Below, one piece after another: positions 32,023 to 41,618 of a stretch of DNA of 64,000 bases. A program made the position numbers and the translations under genes. Every line of letters begins with the position of its first letter. The first letter of the stretch is position 1. The notes below the pieces were generated by a model that was not told the DNA's origin, ran no database searches, and worked only from the letters and a program-made list of their open reading frames with translations. The DNA is taken from contig CBDCZY010000003.1 of the NCBI GenBank assembly GCA_965224745.1, positions 444,819-508,818 on the forward strand, written 5' to 3'. Origin of the DNA: CBDCZY01 sp965224745 (GTDB lineage: Bacteria > Pseudomonadota > Gammaproteobacteria > Methylococcales > Methylomonadaceae).

Positions 32023-33006
32023 ATGAAACGTCTTATCATCGAACAATCCACAACAGAAACTTATACAAGTCATTCTGGTTTGGCCTTAGTTGGCTTATGT
32101 TTAAATCGATATAGCACTATTCATAAAGCGCTCAAGGCCGGCATTCCTTTACGCCATGGCATTTCGCACAGCGACATCATCAAATCATACATTGGAACGC
32201 TATGTTTAGGCAAAAGCGACTTCGAAGCAATCGAGAACTACCGAGATGATGACTACTTCAAGAACGCGCTGTCGATTAAGCACGTACCCTCAAGCGCAAG
32301 ATTAAGACAACGACTGGATGAAGAGGCTGAAGCACTATTGGTCATCATGCAACAATGTAATATTGAATTTCTGACTCATGCCGGGGTACCGGTGACGCCA
32401 TTGGCCACCCATCATGTCGCATTGGATATTGATGTGTATCCGATGAACAATGAGAAGACCCAGAAGGAAGGTGTTTCCAGAACCTATAAAGGCCATGATG
32501 GCTATGCGCCGATTGCGGCTTATCTGGGTAATGAGGGTTGGTGTCTGCTTAATGAACTTCGAGAAGGTAAGCAGCATTGTCAAAACGGTTTTCAAAAGAC
32601 GCTGGACCGCGTCATTGAATATGCTCGGTGCTTGACTGAGGCTCCGCTGCTGGTGCGTTTGGATAGCGGACATGATGCCTTGGATACCCGTGTCTGGCTG
32701 CACCAAAACCAAGTGGACTCTATCCTGAAATGGAACCCCAGAAAACAAGACCTGGAGGCTTGGTTAGCCTTGGCTGAACAACAAGGCAAATGGACAACGC
32801 CGAGGGTCGGCAAACGGGTCGCCTTGTTCAGTGTCCAAGAAACCCAACAACAAGACGGGCAAACCTATCGCTTCCGCCGCGTCATGCGGGTTATCGAAAG
32901 AACTATGGATGCAGAGGGTCAAATGCTGTTAATCCCTGAGATAGAAATAGAAGGCTGGTGGACCTCATTAAATTCGCTCGCCTACGCTGATTTCATATTC
33001 TTATGA
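32023..33006 (+). pseudogene. IS1380-family transposase, 3' truncated
   Basis: About 325 residues of a DDE transposase (LDIDVYPMNNEKTQKEGVSR, TYKGHDGYAPIAAYLG, LVRLDSGHDALDTRVW). Family members are about 430-450 residues, so the C-terminal quarter with the catalytic Glu is missing. The cut is at the left end of IS21-A copy B (about 33003), which supplies the last codons and stop. Confidence 0.88.
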
Positions 33007-33065
33007 TCGTGAACACCGATAATTACCATCGTGAACGCCTCCCTTGTCCACGCATTGGGTTTAGG

Positions 33066-33281
33066 TTATTTTACCTCTAAGTGTTCACGATCAGTCAATT
33101 CTGATTGTGTTTTTCGCATCGATTCTCCTTTTAACGTGATTCGATGGGCATTGTGCATCAGCCGATCTAGAATAGCATCAGCCAGTGTGTTATCCCCAAT
33201 TGATTGATACCATTGGTCTGTGGGTAACTGACTGATCATAATGGTGGAGGCGTTTTCATGTCGATCATCCATAATTTCCAT
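33066..33281 (-). pseudogene. IS21-A IstB, C-terminal frame
   Basis: The last 71 codons of IstB (MEIMDDRHENASTIMISQLP). They are out of frame with 33281-33826 because the G run before the Leu-Glu-Pro codons (33317-33320) has four bases here and five in copy A. Confidence 0.85.
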
Positions 33282-33826
33282 TAAGTCGTTTCGTTGTGCG
33301 GCTTGTAAGGGTTCAAGCCCCAGTCATCTATAATTAAACAGTTCAGTTTTGCCAATGACTGCAATACTTTGCTATAAGTCCCATCGGCTTTTCCCTGTGT
33401 CAGTTCCAGCATGAGCCGGGAAAGTCGATAATATTTAACGCTGTAGCCTTTCATACAAGCGGTATGCCCCATCGCACAGGCAATATAGGTTTTTCCACTG
33501 CCACAGGGTCCGGTGATGAGTATATTTTGTGATTTATTAAGCCAGTCACAGTGTAAAAGTGAAGCCATCATGGATTGCTTTAATCCCCTTGGATGCAGAT
33601 AATCAATGGCATTGCTATTGGCGGCCAGTTTTAACTTTGCCGCTTTAAGCAAGCGTTGCTGTTTCCTGTTTTCTCTGTCTTGATATTCGCTATCAGCCAA
33701 TAATTGCAGTCGTTGCTCAAAGGGCAAGTCCTCATAAGTATTAGGCTGTTCTGTTTGGCTTACCAGCGCATTAGCCATGCCTGATAGCTTAAGTTGCCTG
33801 AGTTGTGTAATGGTTTGTTCTAGCAT
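33281..33826 (-). pseudogene. IS21-A IstB, N-terminal frame
   Basis: A 181-residue frame with Walker A GPCGSGKT and Walker B LIIDDWGL, ending early at a one-base deletion in a G run. The ATPase would lack its C-terminal third. The start at 33826 has AGGAGACT nearby on the minus strand. Confidence 0.87.
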
Positions 33827-33905
33827 GATGAGTCTCCTCTAATCTCTATCTGTTTATAGTTCATTTCATTCACTTTCATTCAATGTCCTTTCTATCTCAT
33901 TAAAA

Positions 33906-35453
33906 TTAATGAAAGCTTTTTGGGCCCCGAATATTTTCATGGGTTTGGGGTAAGTCCGGGAGCGGTTCTTTGTGATCAGCTAACAGTTGATCTTGATTGC
34001 TCTGCAAAATGTCTTTAATGTGTTTCAGCTTGTACAGGCTGTTTTTATTGGCAATGGCACAGGCTTTATTTAAGCGTTTAGCGGGGTAACTTCTGGCTAG
34101 ATTCAAGAGTCCCAGACAGACTCTATAGGCCTGTTCTTCATGTTGGCGTTGATTGAGTTGTGCTTTCACCCAGAGTAATACTTCATCACCGATATCTTTC
34201 GCCCAGTTCATTAATCGTCCGGCTGACCATTGGTGATGTTTTTCATGTTTAACCGGCATATGTTCAGGCACTGTTGTCATGCCAGAATAATATTTTCTGG
34301 CATGGCTGGTGATGCGTTTATGGTGGAAGTAAAGTGCAATCAAATGCTCTTTGGCGTGCAGTTCAATTTTTTCGCCGACCAGATGATGCGGAACTGAGTA
34401 AAAATGGTGGTCATATTGAACATGGTAATCAATATTTACCTTGACGGTTTTAATGTCAGTATATTGATGGGGTTGCTTGGGGAGTGGTCGTAATGCAGGT
34501 TTGTCAATTGAATCAAACCATTGCTTGCGGGTACCCTTAAGTTGTTTAAACGGTTTATGATTCATTTCTTCCAAGAGTGCCTTGATGCCATGGTTTAATT
34601 CTGCCAAAGAAAAAAAGGTATGATGGCGTAATTTAGCCAGTATCCAGCGTTCTATGATTTGAACACCCACTTCAGCTTTGGCTTTATCTTTGGGTTTAAG
34701 CGGTCTGGCAGGCACCAGTGCTGTTCCATAATGTGATGCCAGCTGTTGATAAGAAGGATTAATATCCGGATCATAACGGCAGGCTTTGGTGACCCCACTT
34801 TTCAAATTGTCAGGCACCACTATCGCGGGGACACCGCCAAAGAAATGAAAGGCTCTGACATGGCTGTTAATCCAGTCTGGCAGTTTTTGACTCCAGGTGG
34901 CTTCGCAGAAGGTGTAATTGGATGCGCCTAAAACAGCCACAAAGATTTGCGCTGTTTTTATTTCGCCTGTCACCTGACTAGCGATAGGCACTGCTTGCCC
35001 CGCATAGTCCACAAATAGTTTTTCACCGGCTTTATGCGTTTGACGCAGGGAGCGTTTTTGTTTTTTTAGCCAGCTTCGATAAAGCAGACAGTAGTGGGCA
35101 TAACTAAAACTTCGATCTGGGTATTGCTGAGCGTATTCTTCCCACAACAGCTGTTTGGTCATCCCTTTCCGCTTAAGCTCTTGATAAACCTCTAACCAGT
35201 CAGGTAACTGGTTTTTACTGGCGGCAGCGGCATTCACTGGAGGATAAAGTTTCAGCGCAAGTTGTTGATCATCCAGTGGTTCAATGGCTTCCCAATGAAG
35301 GCCAAGGTCTTCAGCTTTATTAACAACCTTTTGTATTGCACCCAGACTTAATCTTAGGCTATCCCTTATTTGACGCATGCTGAGCTTAGTGTGCAGTCGA
35401 AGTCGTAATATTTCTCGTAATTGTCGCATTGATAGTCTCTTTGTTGCCATCAC
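33906..35453 (-). CDS. istA: IstA transposase of IS21-A
   Basis: An intact 515-residue IstA. The N-terminal helix-turn-helix region is LSMRQIRDSLRLSLGAIQKV. The integrase core has EKLFVDYAGQAVPI, AIVVPDNLKSGVTKA and KPKDKAKAEVGVQIIERWIL. Without a full-length IstB it probably cannot transpose efficiently. Confidence 0.92.
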   Translation of the reverse strand: MMATKRLSMRQLREILRLRLHTKLSMRQIRDSLRLSLGAIQKVVNKAEDLGLHWEAIEPLDDQQLALKLYPPVNAAAASKNQLPDWLEVYQELKRKGMTKQLLWEEYAQQYPDRSFSYAHYCLLYRSWLKKQKRSLRQTHKAGEKLFVDYAGQAVPIASQVTGEIKTAQIFVAVLGASNYTFCEATWSQKLPDWINSHVRAFHFFGGVPAIVVPDNLKSGVTKACRYDPDINPSYQQLASHYGTALVPARPLKPKDKAKAEVGVQIIERWILAKLRHHTFFSLAELNHGIKALLEEMNHKPFKQLKGTRKQWFDSIDKPALRPLPKQPHQYTDIKTVKVNIDYHVQYDHHFYSVPHHLVGEKIELHAKEHLIALYFHHKRITSHARKYYSGMTTVPEHMPVKHEKHHQWSAGRLMNWAKDIGDEVLLWVKAQLNQRQHEEQAYRVCLGLLNLARSYPAKRLNKACAIANKNSLYKLKHIKDILQSNQDQLLADHKEPLPDLPQTHENIRGPKSFH

Positions 35454-35556
35454 CCTTCCTAATAGAAAAATCAGGTAGAGTAGCAGTGGTCAATGATCAA
35501 TGCGTGGATAGGATTATTATTGATCGTGAACACTTATAATTAAAATCCGTAAAAGT

Positions 35557-35633
35557 GTTCACGTTCAGATAATAATGGGTGTTCACGATGGCTAATAATT
35601 AGCGTTCACGATGCTTAATAATCGGCGTTCACG
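35557..35633 (-). repeat. four terminal repeats of IS21-A
   Basis: GTTCACG units at 35557, 35581, 35604 and 35627, spaced 23-24 bp and each followed by TAATAAT or a close variant. These are the multiple transposase-binding repeats expected at IS21 ends. Confidence 0.85.
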
Positions 35634-35645
35634 ATGGGTAATAAT

Positions 35646-36245
35646 ATGCACCCCGAAAGACCTTGGCGAGGGCTTTGTGATTAAACAGGTACTTGCCGTG
35701 TTTGGTGCGTGTCAGTTTATTGAGTCGGTCAACCACTGTCGCAGGCATCACGGTATGGATATGCGGATGATAATCCAGATGTCGGGCATGGGTGTGCAAA
35801 ACGGCAATCATCCCGGGATCCCCCTTAATTTTTTGTCATTGCGACTGAAGGATTGTAGGGTTTCCCAGACACCATCAAACATCAGCCGGTAAACAAGTTT
35901 TTGATGGTTTTTGGCCAGAGATCTCAGCTGCGCAGGCAAAGTAAACGTGATCATAAAATAGTCACCCGGCACCTGTTTTTTCAGCTGATTCTCAATCCAC
36001 AGCTGAGATTCATGAAGCTGGCAATGCGGACAGTTGCGATGACCGCAGGAATGGGGAACAAAGCGTTGGTGGTCACAGTCGGTACAGCTGACCTGCATCA
36101 CCGGGCTGAATTTTGTCCGGCAGATTTTAAGTGCATTCAGTGCCTTTCGCTGAGCAGGTAGAACCTGCCCCTGATAGGTGTTCAGGAAATCAGTTTCAAA
36201 CTGATCGATGACAGAGGAAAGCAAAATCATCTGATCTTCCTCCAC
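35646..36245 (-). pseudogene. IS91 transposase, N-terminal part, frameshifted
   Basis: The 36245-35808 frame encodes a zinc-binding N-terminus (CTDCDHQRFVPHSCGHRNCPHC) and FMITFTLPAQLRSL. At a G5 run near 35820 the frame shifts; the continuation (MIAVLHTHARHLDYHPHIHT) lies in 35811-35652. The catalytic HUH motif HPHIH is present, but the rest is lost. The same frameshift is in copy 2. Confidence 0.85.
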
Positions 36246-36305
36246 GACACGTTGAAACCACCCATCAGCTGATTGATCCGCTGTTCAGAATTGTCACAGG
36301 TCACA

Positions 36306-37127
36306 TCAGTTAGATGGGCATAGCGTGCCGTAGTTAGCAGGGAACTGTGCCCCAGAAACTGCTGGAGTTCCAGCAGACCGACTCCAGCAAATGCGTGGCA
36401 TAGCTGTGACGCAGAGAATGGCAGGAAATCTTTTTTTTAGCCCCATCTCCTGAGCAACGAGCTTGATAGTCGCCTGAACGCCACCGCGATCAAGCGGCGA
36501 CTCAGCAAGATGCGCCCCTTCCAGCCCCCGTGAACGATTGGGGAACAATAGCGTTGGGTGTCGGTGCAATACCCAAAATCGGCGAAGTACCTGCAAGGTA
36601 TTGACGGGCAAAGGTACCAGACGGTCTTTATTGCCCTTGGCATTGCGAATATGCACACGCATTCGCGTCGCATCGATATCCCCTACCTCCAGGTTCAAGC
36701 CTTCGCCTAGACGCAAACCCATACTGTAAAGGGTAAAATAGAATACGCAGTAGCTTAACTTGCGTGTCGACATAAACAGCCGCTGCGCTTCCGCCCTAGT
36801 CACAATATCGGGAATGCGTGTACAGCGCGGCGGTTTAACCATAGGAATGTCAGCCCAGGGTTTGGCAAGGACATGGGTATAGAAAAACTTTAATCCATAA
36901 AGATCCAGCTTAACCGCACTCCATGAAAGGCGGTCGAGCAGATCATGAAAGTAGTCAAGAAGCTGGTCTTGAGACAGGTTATCCAGATGGCCATTGAAAT
37001 AAACAGCAATACGGCGAATAGCACGTGAATACGCCTCAATGGTTTTGGGTTGCAGTCCCTGAAGTTTTAAATGTTTGCAGTGCAGTGAATAATAATGATT
37101 GTATTTTGATTCAAGAAATGGTGTCAT
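36306..37127 (-). pseudogene. IS91-associated tyrosine recombinase, frameshifted copy 1
   Basis: A 273-residue frame. The SAM-like N-terminal domain (LQGLQPKTIEAYSRAIRRIA) and the catalytic domain (MGLRLGEGLNLEVGDIDATR, with the first catalytic Arg) are fine. After an A8 run near 36432 the frame is wrong. The other frame reads CHSLRHSYATHLLE, and a further slip is needed to reach LQQFLGHSSLLTTARYAHL, where the nucleophilic Tyr lies. Such recombinases accompany many IS91-family transposases. The two slips are shared with copy 2, so they predate the duplication. Confidence 0.85.
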
Positions 37128-37250
37128 CAGTGTGTAACCTCACTGTTAAATAAATGAGCTTACAGGTTACCTTCTTATGAAAAGGGAGGGTACTGAGGGT
37201 ACACTTTAATTTTATCGGCGCGGCAGCTCTTCCTCCGCGATAGCGGCTTC

Positions 37251-37348
37251 GTCCAACAAACGCATCAGCTGACCGTAAAAAGGGGCGCATTTTTTGCGAA
37301 GCAAAAAAATGCGCCCCTTTTTACGGTCAGCTGATGCGGGCGTTAGAC
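37251..37348 (+). other. attC site with long perfect hairpin
   Basis: R'' GTCCAAC (37251-37257) and R' GTTAGAC (37342-37348). The arms pair over about 37 bases (CGCATCAGCTGACCGTAAAA against TTTTACGGTCAGCTGATGCG, and on to a GAAG loop). It starts toxin-antitoxin cassette 3. Confidence 0.92.
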
Positions 37349-37363
37349 TTAAAAGTTCACATC

Positions 37364-37392
37364 TTGTAAATGTTGTAGAGTAATGCTATAGT
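37364..37392 (+). promoter_or_regulatory. promoter of toxin-antitoxin cassette 3
   Basis: TTGTAA (37364-37369), 17-bp spacer, TATAGT (37387-37392). TGTAAA (37366-37371) and TTTACA (37392-37397) form an inverted pair around it that may be the antitoxin operator. Confidence 0.5.
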
Positions 37393-37421
37393 TTACATTT
37401 TGTCAACAAAGAGAATGTAAT

Positions 37422-37739
37422 GTGCATGTTATTTCAAAGAAACCCTTTTCAGAAGCATCAACCAAATATCCCAATGATAAAGATGCAATAATGAATACCT
37501 ACAATGTGCTAAGAAAAGTAGAATTTGATACGCCAAGTATAATGAAGGAAACATTTTCGTCGCTTGATAATTTTAAATACAAAGATAAATGGTGGGTAAT
37601 TGATATAGGTGGCAATAATTTAAGACTTATTTCAGCAATATTGTTTTCATACCAGAGAATTTATGTCAAGCATATTGTTACCCATTCTGAATATGACAAA
37701 CTATGTTCTAAATACAGAAAGGAGAGTGATAAATGTTAG
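37422..37739 (+). CDS. higB: HigB-family mRNA interferase toxin
   Basis: A 105-residue toxin with the family head MHVISKKPFSEASTKYP, the core WWVIDIGGNNLRLISAI and the end IYVKHIVTHSEYDKL. HigB cleaves translated mRNA on the ribosome. A GTG start at 37422 gives the conserved head. It overlaps the antitoxin gene by 7 bp. It lies 73 bp after attC in an integron cassette. Confidence 0.92.
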   Translation: MHVISKKPFSEASTKYPNDKDAIMNTYNVLRKVEFDTPSIMKETFSSLDNFKYKDKWWVIDIGGNNLRLISAILFSYQRIYVKHIVTHSEYDKLCSKYRKESDKC

Positions 37740-38188
37740 CTGTGAAACAAGAAGCATTAACAAATTCTTTTTTAGGGTTTGCACATAACGCATCAAATGT
37801 CCTTCATATAAAGTCTGGCAAGGCTTATGAAGAAGCACTTGAACTAATTGAGCATCTATTTGATGAGGCAAACGATACTATTGATGAACCGTTAAATGAT
37901 TTGATTGATATTGTAGCTAAGTCAATTGAAAAATATGAATCAAACCAAGAGGGTATTGCAGAATTCGATAATGAGGCAAGCAATATTAGTCAAGAAATAT
38001 CAGTCATTAGAGTATTGATGGATCAACACAAATTAACTGTGTCAGGTTTTAAAGATGAAATAGGTTCAAAGTCGTTAGTATCCATGATATTGAATGGAAA
38101 GAGAAACCTTACAAAAGAGCATATAACTAAACTATCTAAACGATTTAGTTTGAACCCTTCCGTATTTTTTAATTTGAAAACTGCGTAA
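37733..38188 (+). CDS. higA: HigA-family antitoxin with C-terminal HTH
   Basis: A 151-residue antitoxin. The N-terminal half is acidic and helical and would bind the toxin. The helix-turn-helix (LTVSGFKDEIGSKSLVSMIL) is at the C-terminal end, in the order seen in the HigBA subgroup with the toxin gene first. Ribosome binding site GAAAGGAGAG lies just upstream. Confidence 0.9.
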   Translation: MLAVKQEALTNSFLGFAHNASNVLHIKSGKAYEEALELIEHLFDEANDTIDEPLNDLIDIVAKSIEKYESNQEGIAEFDNEASNISQEISVIRVLMDQHKLTVSGFKDEIGSKSLVSMILNGKRNLTKEHITKLSKRFSLNPSVFFNLKTA

Positions 38189-38207
38189 AATTAGGGTAAT
38201 TAGTCAT

Positions 38208-38850
38208 AACGCTCCCGCAGAGCGGGAGGCTTGACGGCTGTGAGCAGCCCCAAGGGCTGCCAATGTTAAGGTTTGGTGGACTCTTAAAGGTTAGTGGTTA
38301 AAATTCACCGTCTTCATCTGAGCCCTTACCATCTAATTGTTCTTGGTTTCGAATGTAGTGTTTGATCTGACCTTCTTCAAAACCAACTGTAGAAACTGCA
38401 TAGCCTCTTGCCCATAACGCTTCCCCATTAAAATTCCGTTTCCGTCCACTAAATTGACGCGCAACGGCTATCGCACTTTTACCTTTCAAGTAACCTACTA
38501 TCTCCGACACCGCATATTTCGGCGGTATTTCTATGAGCATATGAACATGATCCTGTACCATATGACCCTCAGCGATCCGGCAATGCCTTTGACCTGCCAA
38601 TTCGTGAAAGATTGGCCCTAAATAATTCCTAATCTTTCCATACAACTTTTTCCTTCGACACTTGGGTATAAAAACCAAGTGGTATTTGCAGTCCCATTTT
38701 GAATGACTTAAGCTCTGATATGACATGGGTTTGTTTCCTCTTTTGTGGGCCGCCAAGCCACGAGGAAGCATTCCACATGTCATCAATTCAATCAAAACTA
38801 AATCGGACGGCCAAGCCTTGAGAGTCTCACTAGTCAAACTAGTGGTTTAC
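38208..38850 (-). mobile_element. IS200/IS605-type element 2
   Basis: A TnpA gene bounded by hairpins CTCCCGC/GCGGGAG (38212-38228) and CACTAGT/ACTAGTG (38828-38844). It is inserted at or near the end of toxin-antitoxin cassette 3, where an attC would be expected. A TCATAAC box at 38204-38210 may be what is left of that attC. Confidence 0.75.
38298..38726 (-). CDS. tnpA: IS200/IS605 TnpA transposase
   Basis: A 142-residue HUH transposase (CKYHLVFIPKCRRKKLYG, HVHMLIEIPP, LWARGYAVSTVG, and the tyrosine in QIKHYIRNQE). The longest frame starts at 38837, but the ATG at 38726 (MSYQSLSHSKWDCKYH) fits the family start. Intact. Confidence 0.9.
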   Translation of the reverse strand: MSYQSLSHSKWDCKYHLVFIPKCRRKKLYGKIRNYLGPIFHELAGQRHCRIAEGHMVQDHVHMLIEIPPKYAVSEIVGYLKGKSAIAVARQFSGRKRNFNGEALWARGYAVSTVGFEEGQIKHYIRNQEQLDGKGSDEDGEF

Positions 38851-38873
38851 CTGTCAACGAATTATGCAAAAAA

Positions 38874-38982
38874 GTCTAACAATAACTTGCACGCGGACTG
38901 CCATAAGCGTCACGGATTTTGCGAAGAGAAAAAGCCGCAAAAACCGTGCCCCTTATGGCAGTCGGTGAAGTTAGCGTTATGT
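38874..38982 (+). other. attC site, 109-bp type
   Basis: R'' GTCTAAC (38874-38880), R' GTTATGT (38976-38982). Arms GACTGCCATAAG and CTTATGGCAGTC pair. It is nearly the same as 30744-30852, so both belong to one site family. Confidence 0.9.
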
Positions 38983-38989
38983 TTAAAGA

Positions 38990-39478
38990 ATGAACAACGA
39001 AGAATACTCGTTAATAACAGAACTTGAGTGTAAGGGAGAAGAAAAAAAAGCTTTCCAGTTATTGGAGCGCTTGGCTAATGAAGATCATCCGATGGCATTG
39101 TTGGACTTGTCTTTACGGTACTATTCAATAGAAGGTCATATAAACCCTGTACATCCTTTAGATCCAGATTTTGAGAAAAGTGAATCCTTAGCTAAATTAG
39201 GTAAAAAAAGCCTAGAAAAAATGGCCTTAACAAATGATGGAGAAGCTATCCGAATGTTGGCTTATTGTTATTTTGGTTATTGGGGGCCATATCTTAATAA
39301 AAATATTGAGCAAGCAGAAAAATGGTTGTTAAAAGCGTATCAAGCTAAATGTTATGCTGCTGCAAATGATCTTGCTACATTTTATCAAGGAAGTGATATT
39401 GAGAAAGCTAAGTTTTATTACAAAGAAGCAGAACGGCATGATTGTCGTTTTATATATAATGTAAACTTAGAAACATAA
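38990..39478 (+). CDS. Sel1/TPR-like repeat protein, integron cassette
   Basis: A 162-residue protein with helical repeats of the Sel1 type: AFQLLERLANEDHPMALLDL, EAIRMLAYCYFGYWG, QAEKWLLKAYQAKCYAAAND. There is no signal peptide, so it is probably cytoplasmic and binds a partner protein. The ATG lies 7 bp after the attC R' box and there is no ribosome binding site, which implies expression from an upstream promoter with poor initiation or a leaderless message. The TAA stop overlaps the R'' box of the next attC. Confidence 0.75.
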   Translation: MNNEEYSLITELECKGEEKKAFQLLERLANEDHPMALLDLSLRYYSIEGHINPVHPLDPDFEKSESLAKLGKKSLEKMALTNDGEAIRMLAYCYFGYWGPYLNKNIEQAEKWLLKAYQAKCYAAANDLATFYQGSDIEKAKFYYKEAERHDCRFIYNVNLET

Positions 39479-39571
39479 CCAAAAAATCCAGCTGACCATT
39501 TAAAGCGTCATTTTTTTTGCTATACGCAAAAAAACTGCCACTTTAAATGGCATCTGATTTGGGCGTTATAT
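39473..39571 (+). other. attC site
   Basis: R'' ACATAAC (39473-39479), R' GTTATAT (39565-39571). The arms GCTGACCATTTAAAG and CTTTAAATGGCATC pair, with a T8/A7 inner stem. Confidence 0.85.
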
Positions 39572-39586
39572 TTTTTTGGAGTATAA

Positions 39587-39704
39587 GTGATTTCTGAATT
39601 ATTAAGCGTTCTTTTAAAGCTTGTTGGTTTTGATTACCAGAATAAGCGAGCCAAAGATAAAGTCCTATTAGAAGAGTTTCTATCAGTTTTACCTACCAAT
39701 TCTA
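39587..39704 (+). pseudogene. truncated cassette gene
   Basis: A GTG start behind TTGGAG begins MISELLSVLLKLVGFDYQNK, about 39 residues in all. The frame is cut by the IS630 insertion at TA 39703-39704, and the other half is not found on the far side. Family unknown. Confidence 0.5.
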
Positions 39705-39788
39705 GTACTCCAACAATTTTGTTCTGATACGTATTTAATGTAATATCTTAAGTATCAATACCAAGAATATGATAGTTAGGATTAAACC

Positions 39789-40250
39789 ATGCCATCCAAG
39801 AAATACCGAATTAAACTACCGAACGATGAACGCGAGGATTTAAAGCACCTCATCTCAAAGGGAAAAACCGCCGCCCGCAAAATAACCCATGCCCAAATAC
39901 TGCTTCATGCGGACGAAGCGATTTCAAAGGCTTCATTAACCGATGCAAAGATCGCCAATGCGTTACACATCAGTCATCTGACAGTACAGCGTGTACGAAA
40001 GCGCTTTGTTGAAGAAGGAATAGAGTGTGCCCTCAATCCCAAAATCCAGACACGACGACGCGCCAAAAAGCTGGATGGCGAAGCGGAAGCGTTTTTAGTA
40101 GCAACAGCCTGTTCATCCGCCCCTGAGGGATATAATAATTGGACCTTAAACTTATTAGCGGATCGATTGGTTGAATGTAAAATAGTCGACTCGATATCGG
40201 GCGAAACCGTTCGAAAAACACTCAAAAAAACGCCCTTAAACCTTGGTTAA
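39789..40250 (+). CDS. IS630 transposase, N-terminal frame
   Basis: A 153-residue helix-turn-helix part (LTDAKIANALHISHLTVQRV). At an A7 run near 40226-40232 the frame would slip to LKPWLKECWCIPPKANAD and then the catalytic frame. Frameshifting of this kind is known in IS630 relatives. Confidence 0.85.
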   Translation: MPSKKYRIKLPNDEREDLKHLISKGKTAARKITHAQILLHADEAISKASLTDAKIANALHISHLTVQRVRKRFVEEGIECALNPKIQTRRRAKKLDGEAEAFLVATACSSAPEGYNNWTLNLLADRLVECKIVDSISGETVRKTLKKTPLNLG

Positions 40251-40300
40251 AAGAATGCTGGTGCATTCCGCCCAAAGCCAATGCTGATTTTGTCTGTGCG

Positions 40301-40924
40301 ATGGAGGATATCTTAACGGTTTATCAACGTACTTTTACAGAAGATGAAGTCCTCATATGTATGGATGAAACCAGTAAACAACAGACCAAGGAAACGCGCA
40401 TTCCCTTGCCGATGCGTCCAGGAGAACCTGAAATATTTGATTTTGAATATGAACGCAATGGCGTGAGTAATCTGTTCATGCTGTTTGCCCCACTGATTGG
40501 ATGGCGACATGTCAACGTAACCGATCGACATACTAAAATAGACTGGGCGCATTTAATCAAAGAATTGGTTGATCAGTATTTTCCGGACAAGAAAATTGTT
40601 CTGGTGATGGATAATTTAAATACGCATAAGTTGAGTTCATTATATGACGCGTTTGAACCAGAAGAAGCAAAACGCATTGCTGAAAGACTGGAGCTTCATT
40701 ATACGCCGAAGCATGGCAGTTGGCTGGATATGGCAGAGATCGAGATCGGGGTGTTAAGTCGCCAGTGCCTGAATCGAAGAATACCTGACCAAGACACATT
40801 ACGAACTGAAATAAACGCATGGCAAGAACAACGCAATCAAAAAGCTGTTGGTGTGAACTGGCGATTTACGACTGAGGATGCCAGAATAAAACTGAAATCA
40901 CTCTATCCTTCAATACAATGTTGA
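40301..40924 (+). CDS. IS630 transposase, catalytic frame
   Basis: A 207-residue DDE domain: LICMDETSKQQ, IVLVMDNLNTHKLSSLYDAF, SWLDMAEIEIGVLSRQCLN. It is open upstream to the A7 run, so the functional protein is probably a fusion of both frames. Confidence 0.88.
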   Translation: MEDILTVYQRTFTEDEVLICMDETSKQQTKETRIPLPMRPGEPEIFDFEYERNGVSNLFMLFAPLIGWRHVNVTDRHTKIDWAHLIKELVDQYFPDKKIVLVMDNLNTHKLSSLYDAFEPEEAKRIAERLELHYTPKHGSWLDMAEIEIGVLSRQCLNRRIPDQDTLRTEINAWQEQRNQKAVGVNWRFTTEDARIKLKSLYPSIQC

Positions 40925-41009
40925 TGGAGTACTAGCGCTTAAGTCGGCACCAACGCTTGGCTGTCTGTTTTTAGCCTGAGTACTTCGACAATGGGAATTC
41001 GGGTTCGGC

Positions 41010-41618
41010 TCACCTGCATTGTTCCACCACAGCAGGTGCAGGCCCCTGGGGTCGCTGTCGAAGGCCTATTTTTTCCAGCATTTTTTTGGGGTCAAGTTTG
41101 CCCAGGGTTAGCAGAATGCTGATCATTTTCTTACTGTTAGGATGCAAAAATCCAAAATTTCTGGCACGGCGAAATCCCGTTGGCAAAACAGGCTGCAGAA
41201 CCAGCCATAAAAATTTGGCGCCGGTTTCTGTTCGGGTTTCCCAACGCTTAGTGTCACTGTTCTGATAGCGAAACGTCACCTTGCCATTGCTGACAGATAA
41301 AATATCCTTCTCGCGGATGACCCCACGATAAAGATAGCGCCCCAGATAGACCAGTGCCTTGCCGCCTGAGCCTACTTTCTTACAATTGACAATCCATTTT
41401 TGCGGAATAGATTTAGGCAAAATCAAGTTTTCTTTGGCCAGTTTCGACAGCAGTTTACCCCGAAAGACCTTGGCGAGGGCTTTGTGATTAAACAGGTACT
41501 TGCCGTGTTTGGTGCGTGTCAGTTTATTGAGTCGGTCAACCACTGTCGCAGGCATCACGGTATGGATATGCGGATGATAATCCAGATGTCGGGCATGGGT
41601 GTGCAAAACGGCAATCAT
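41010..41618 (-). pseudogene. IS91 transposase, C-terminal frame
   Basis: A 202-residue frame with the HUH motif (YHPHIHTVMP) and the region around the catalytic Tyr (KALVYLGRYLYRGVI). It follows the N-terminal frame (41615-42052) with a one-base mismatch at a G5 run (41627-41631). Confidence 0.87.

Larger units (their letters stand above)
33003..35645 (-). mobile_element. IS21-family element A, copy B
   Basis: A full-length element with istA and a frameshifted istB. Both ends carry repeated GTTCACGAT/ATCGTGAAC motifs: two at the left (33006 and 33029) and four at the right (35557-35633). It separates an IS1380 fragment from an IS91 fragment, so it or a later deletion joined them. Confidence 0.88.
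35646..37250 (-). mobile_element. IS91-family element with tyrosine recombinase, truncated copy 1
   Basis: It matches 41456-43057 almost perfectly; four substitutions were noticed. The transposase C-terminus has been cut off by IS21-A at about 35649. The other end stops right at the attC R'' box GTCCAAC at 37251, exactly as copy 2 does at 43058. Confidence 0.85.
39705..40932 (+). mobile_element. IS630-family element
   Basis: A 1228-bp element with ends GTACTCCAACAA and TTGATGGAGTAC, flanked by the TA duplication typical of the family (39703-39704 and 40933-40934). A 3' remnant of another copy is at 19067-19480. Confidence 0.92.

Noticed and set aside
36306..37127. Tyrosine recombinase on the minus strand followed by plus-strand attC cassettes, the layout of an integron integrase
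   Set aside because: Its sequence matches recombinases that accompany IS91 transposases, the IS91 gene follows directly, and the whole unit is duplicated at 42113. No attI-like site was recognised.
38198..38270. An intact attC after the toxin-antitoxin pair at 37422
   Set aside because: Only a TCATAAC box is present; the hairpins that follow belong to the IS200/IS605 element.
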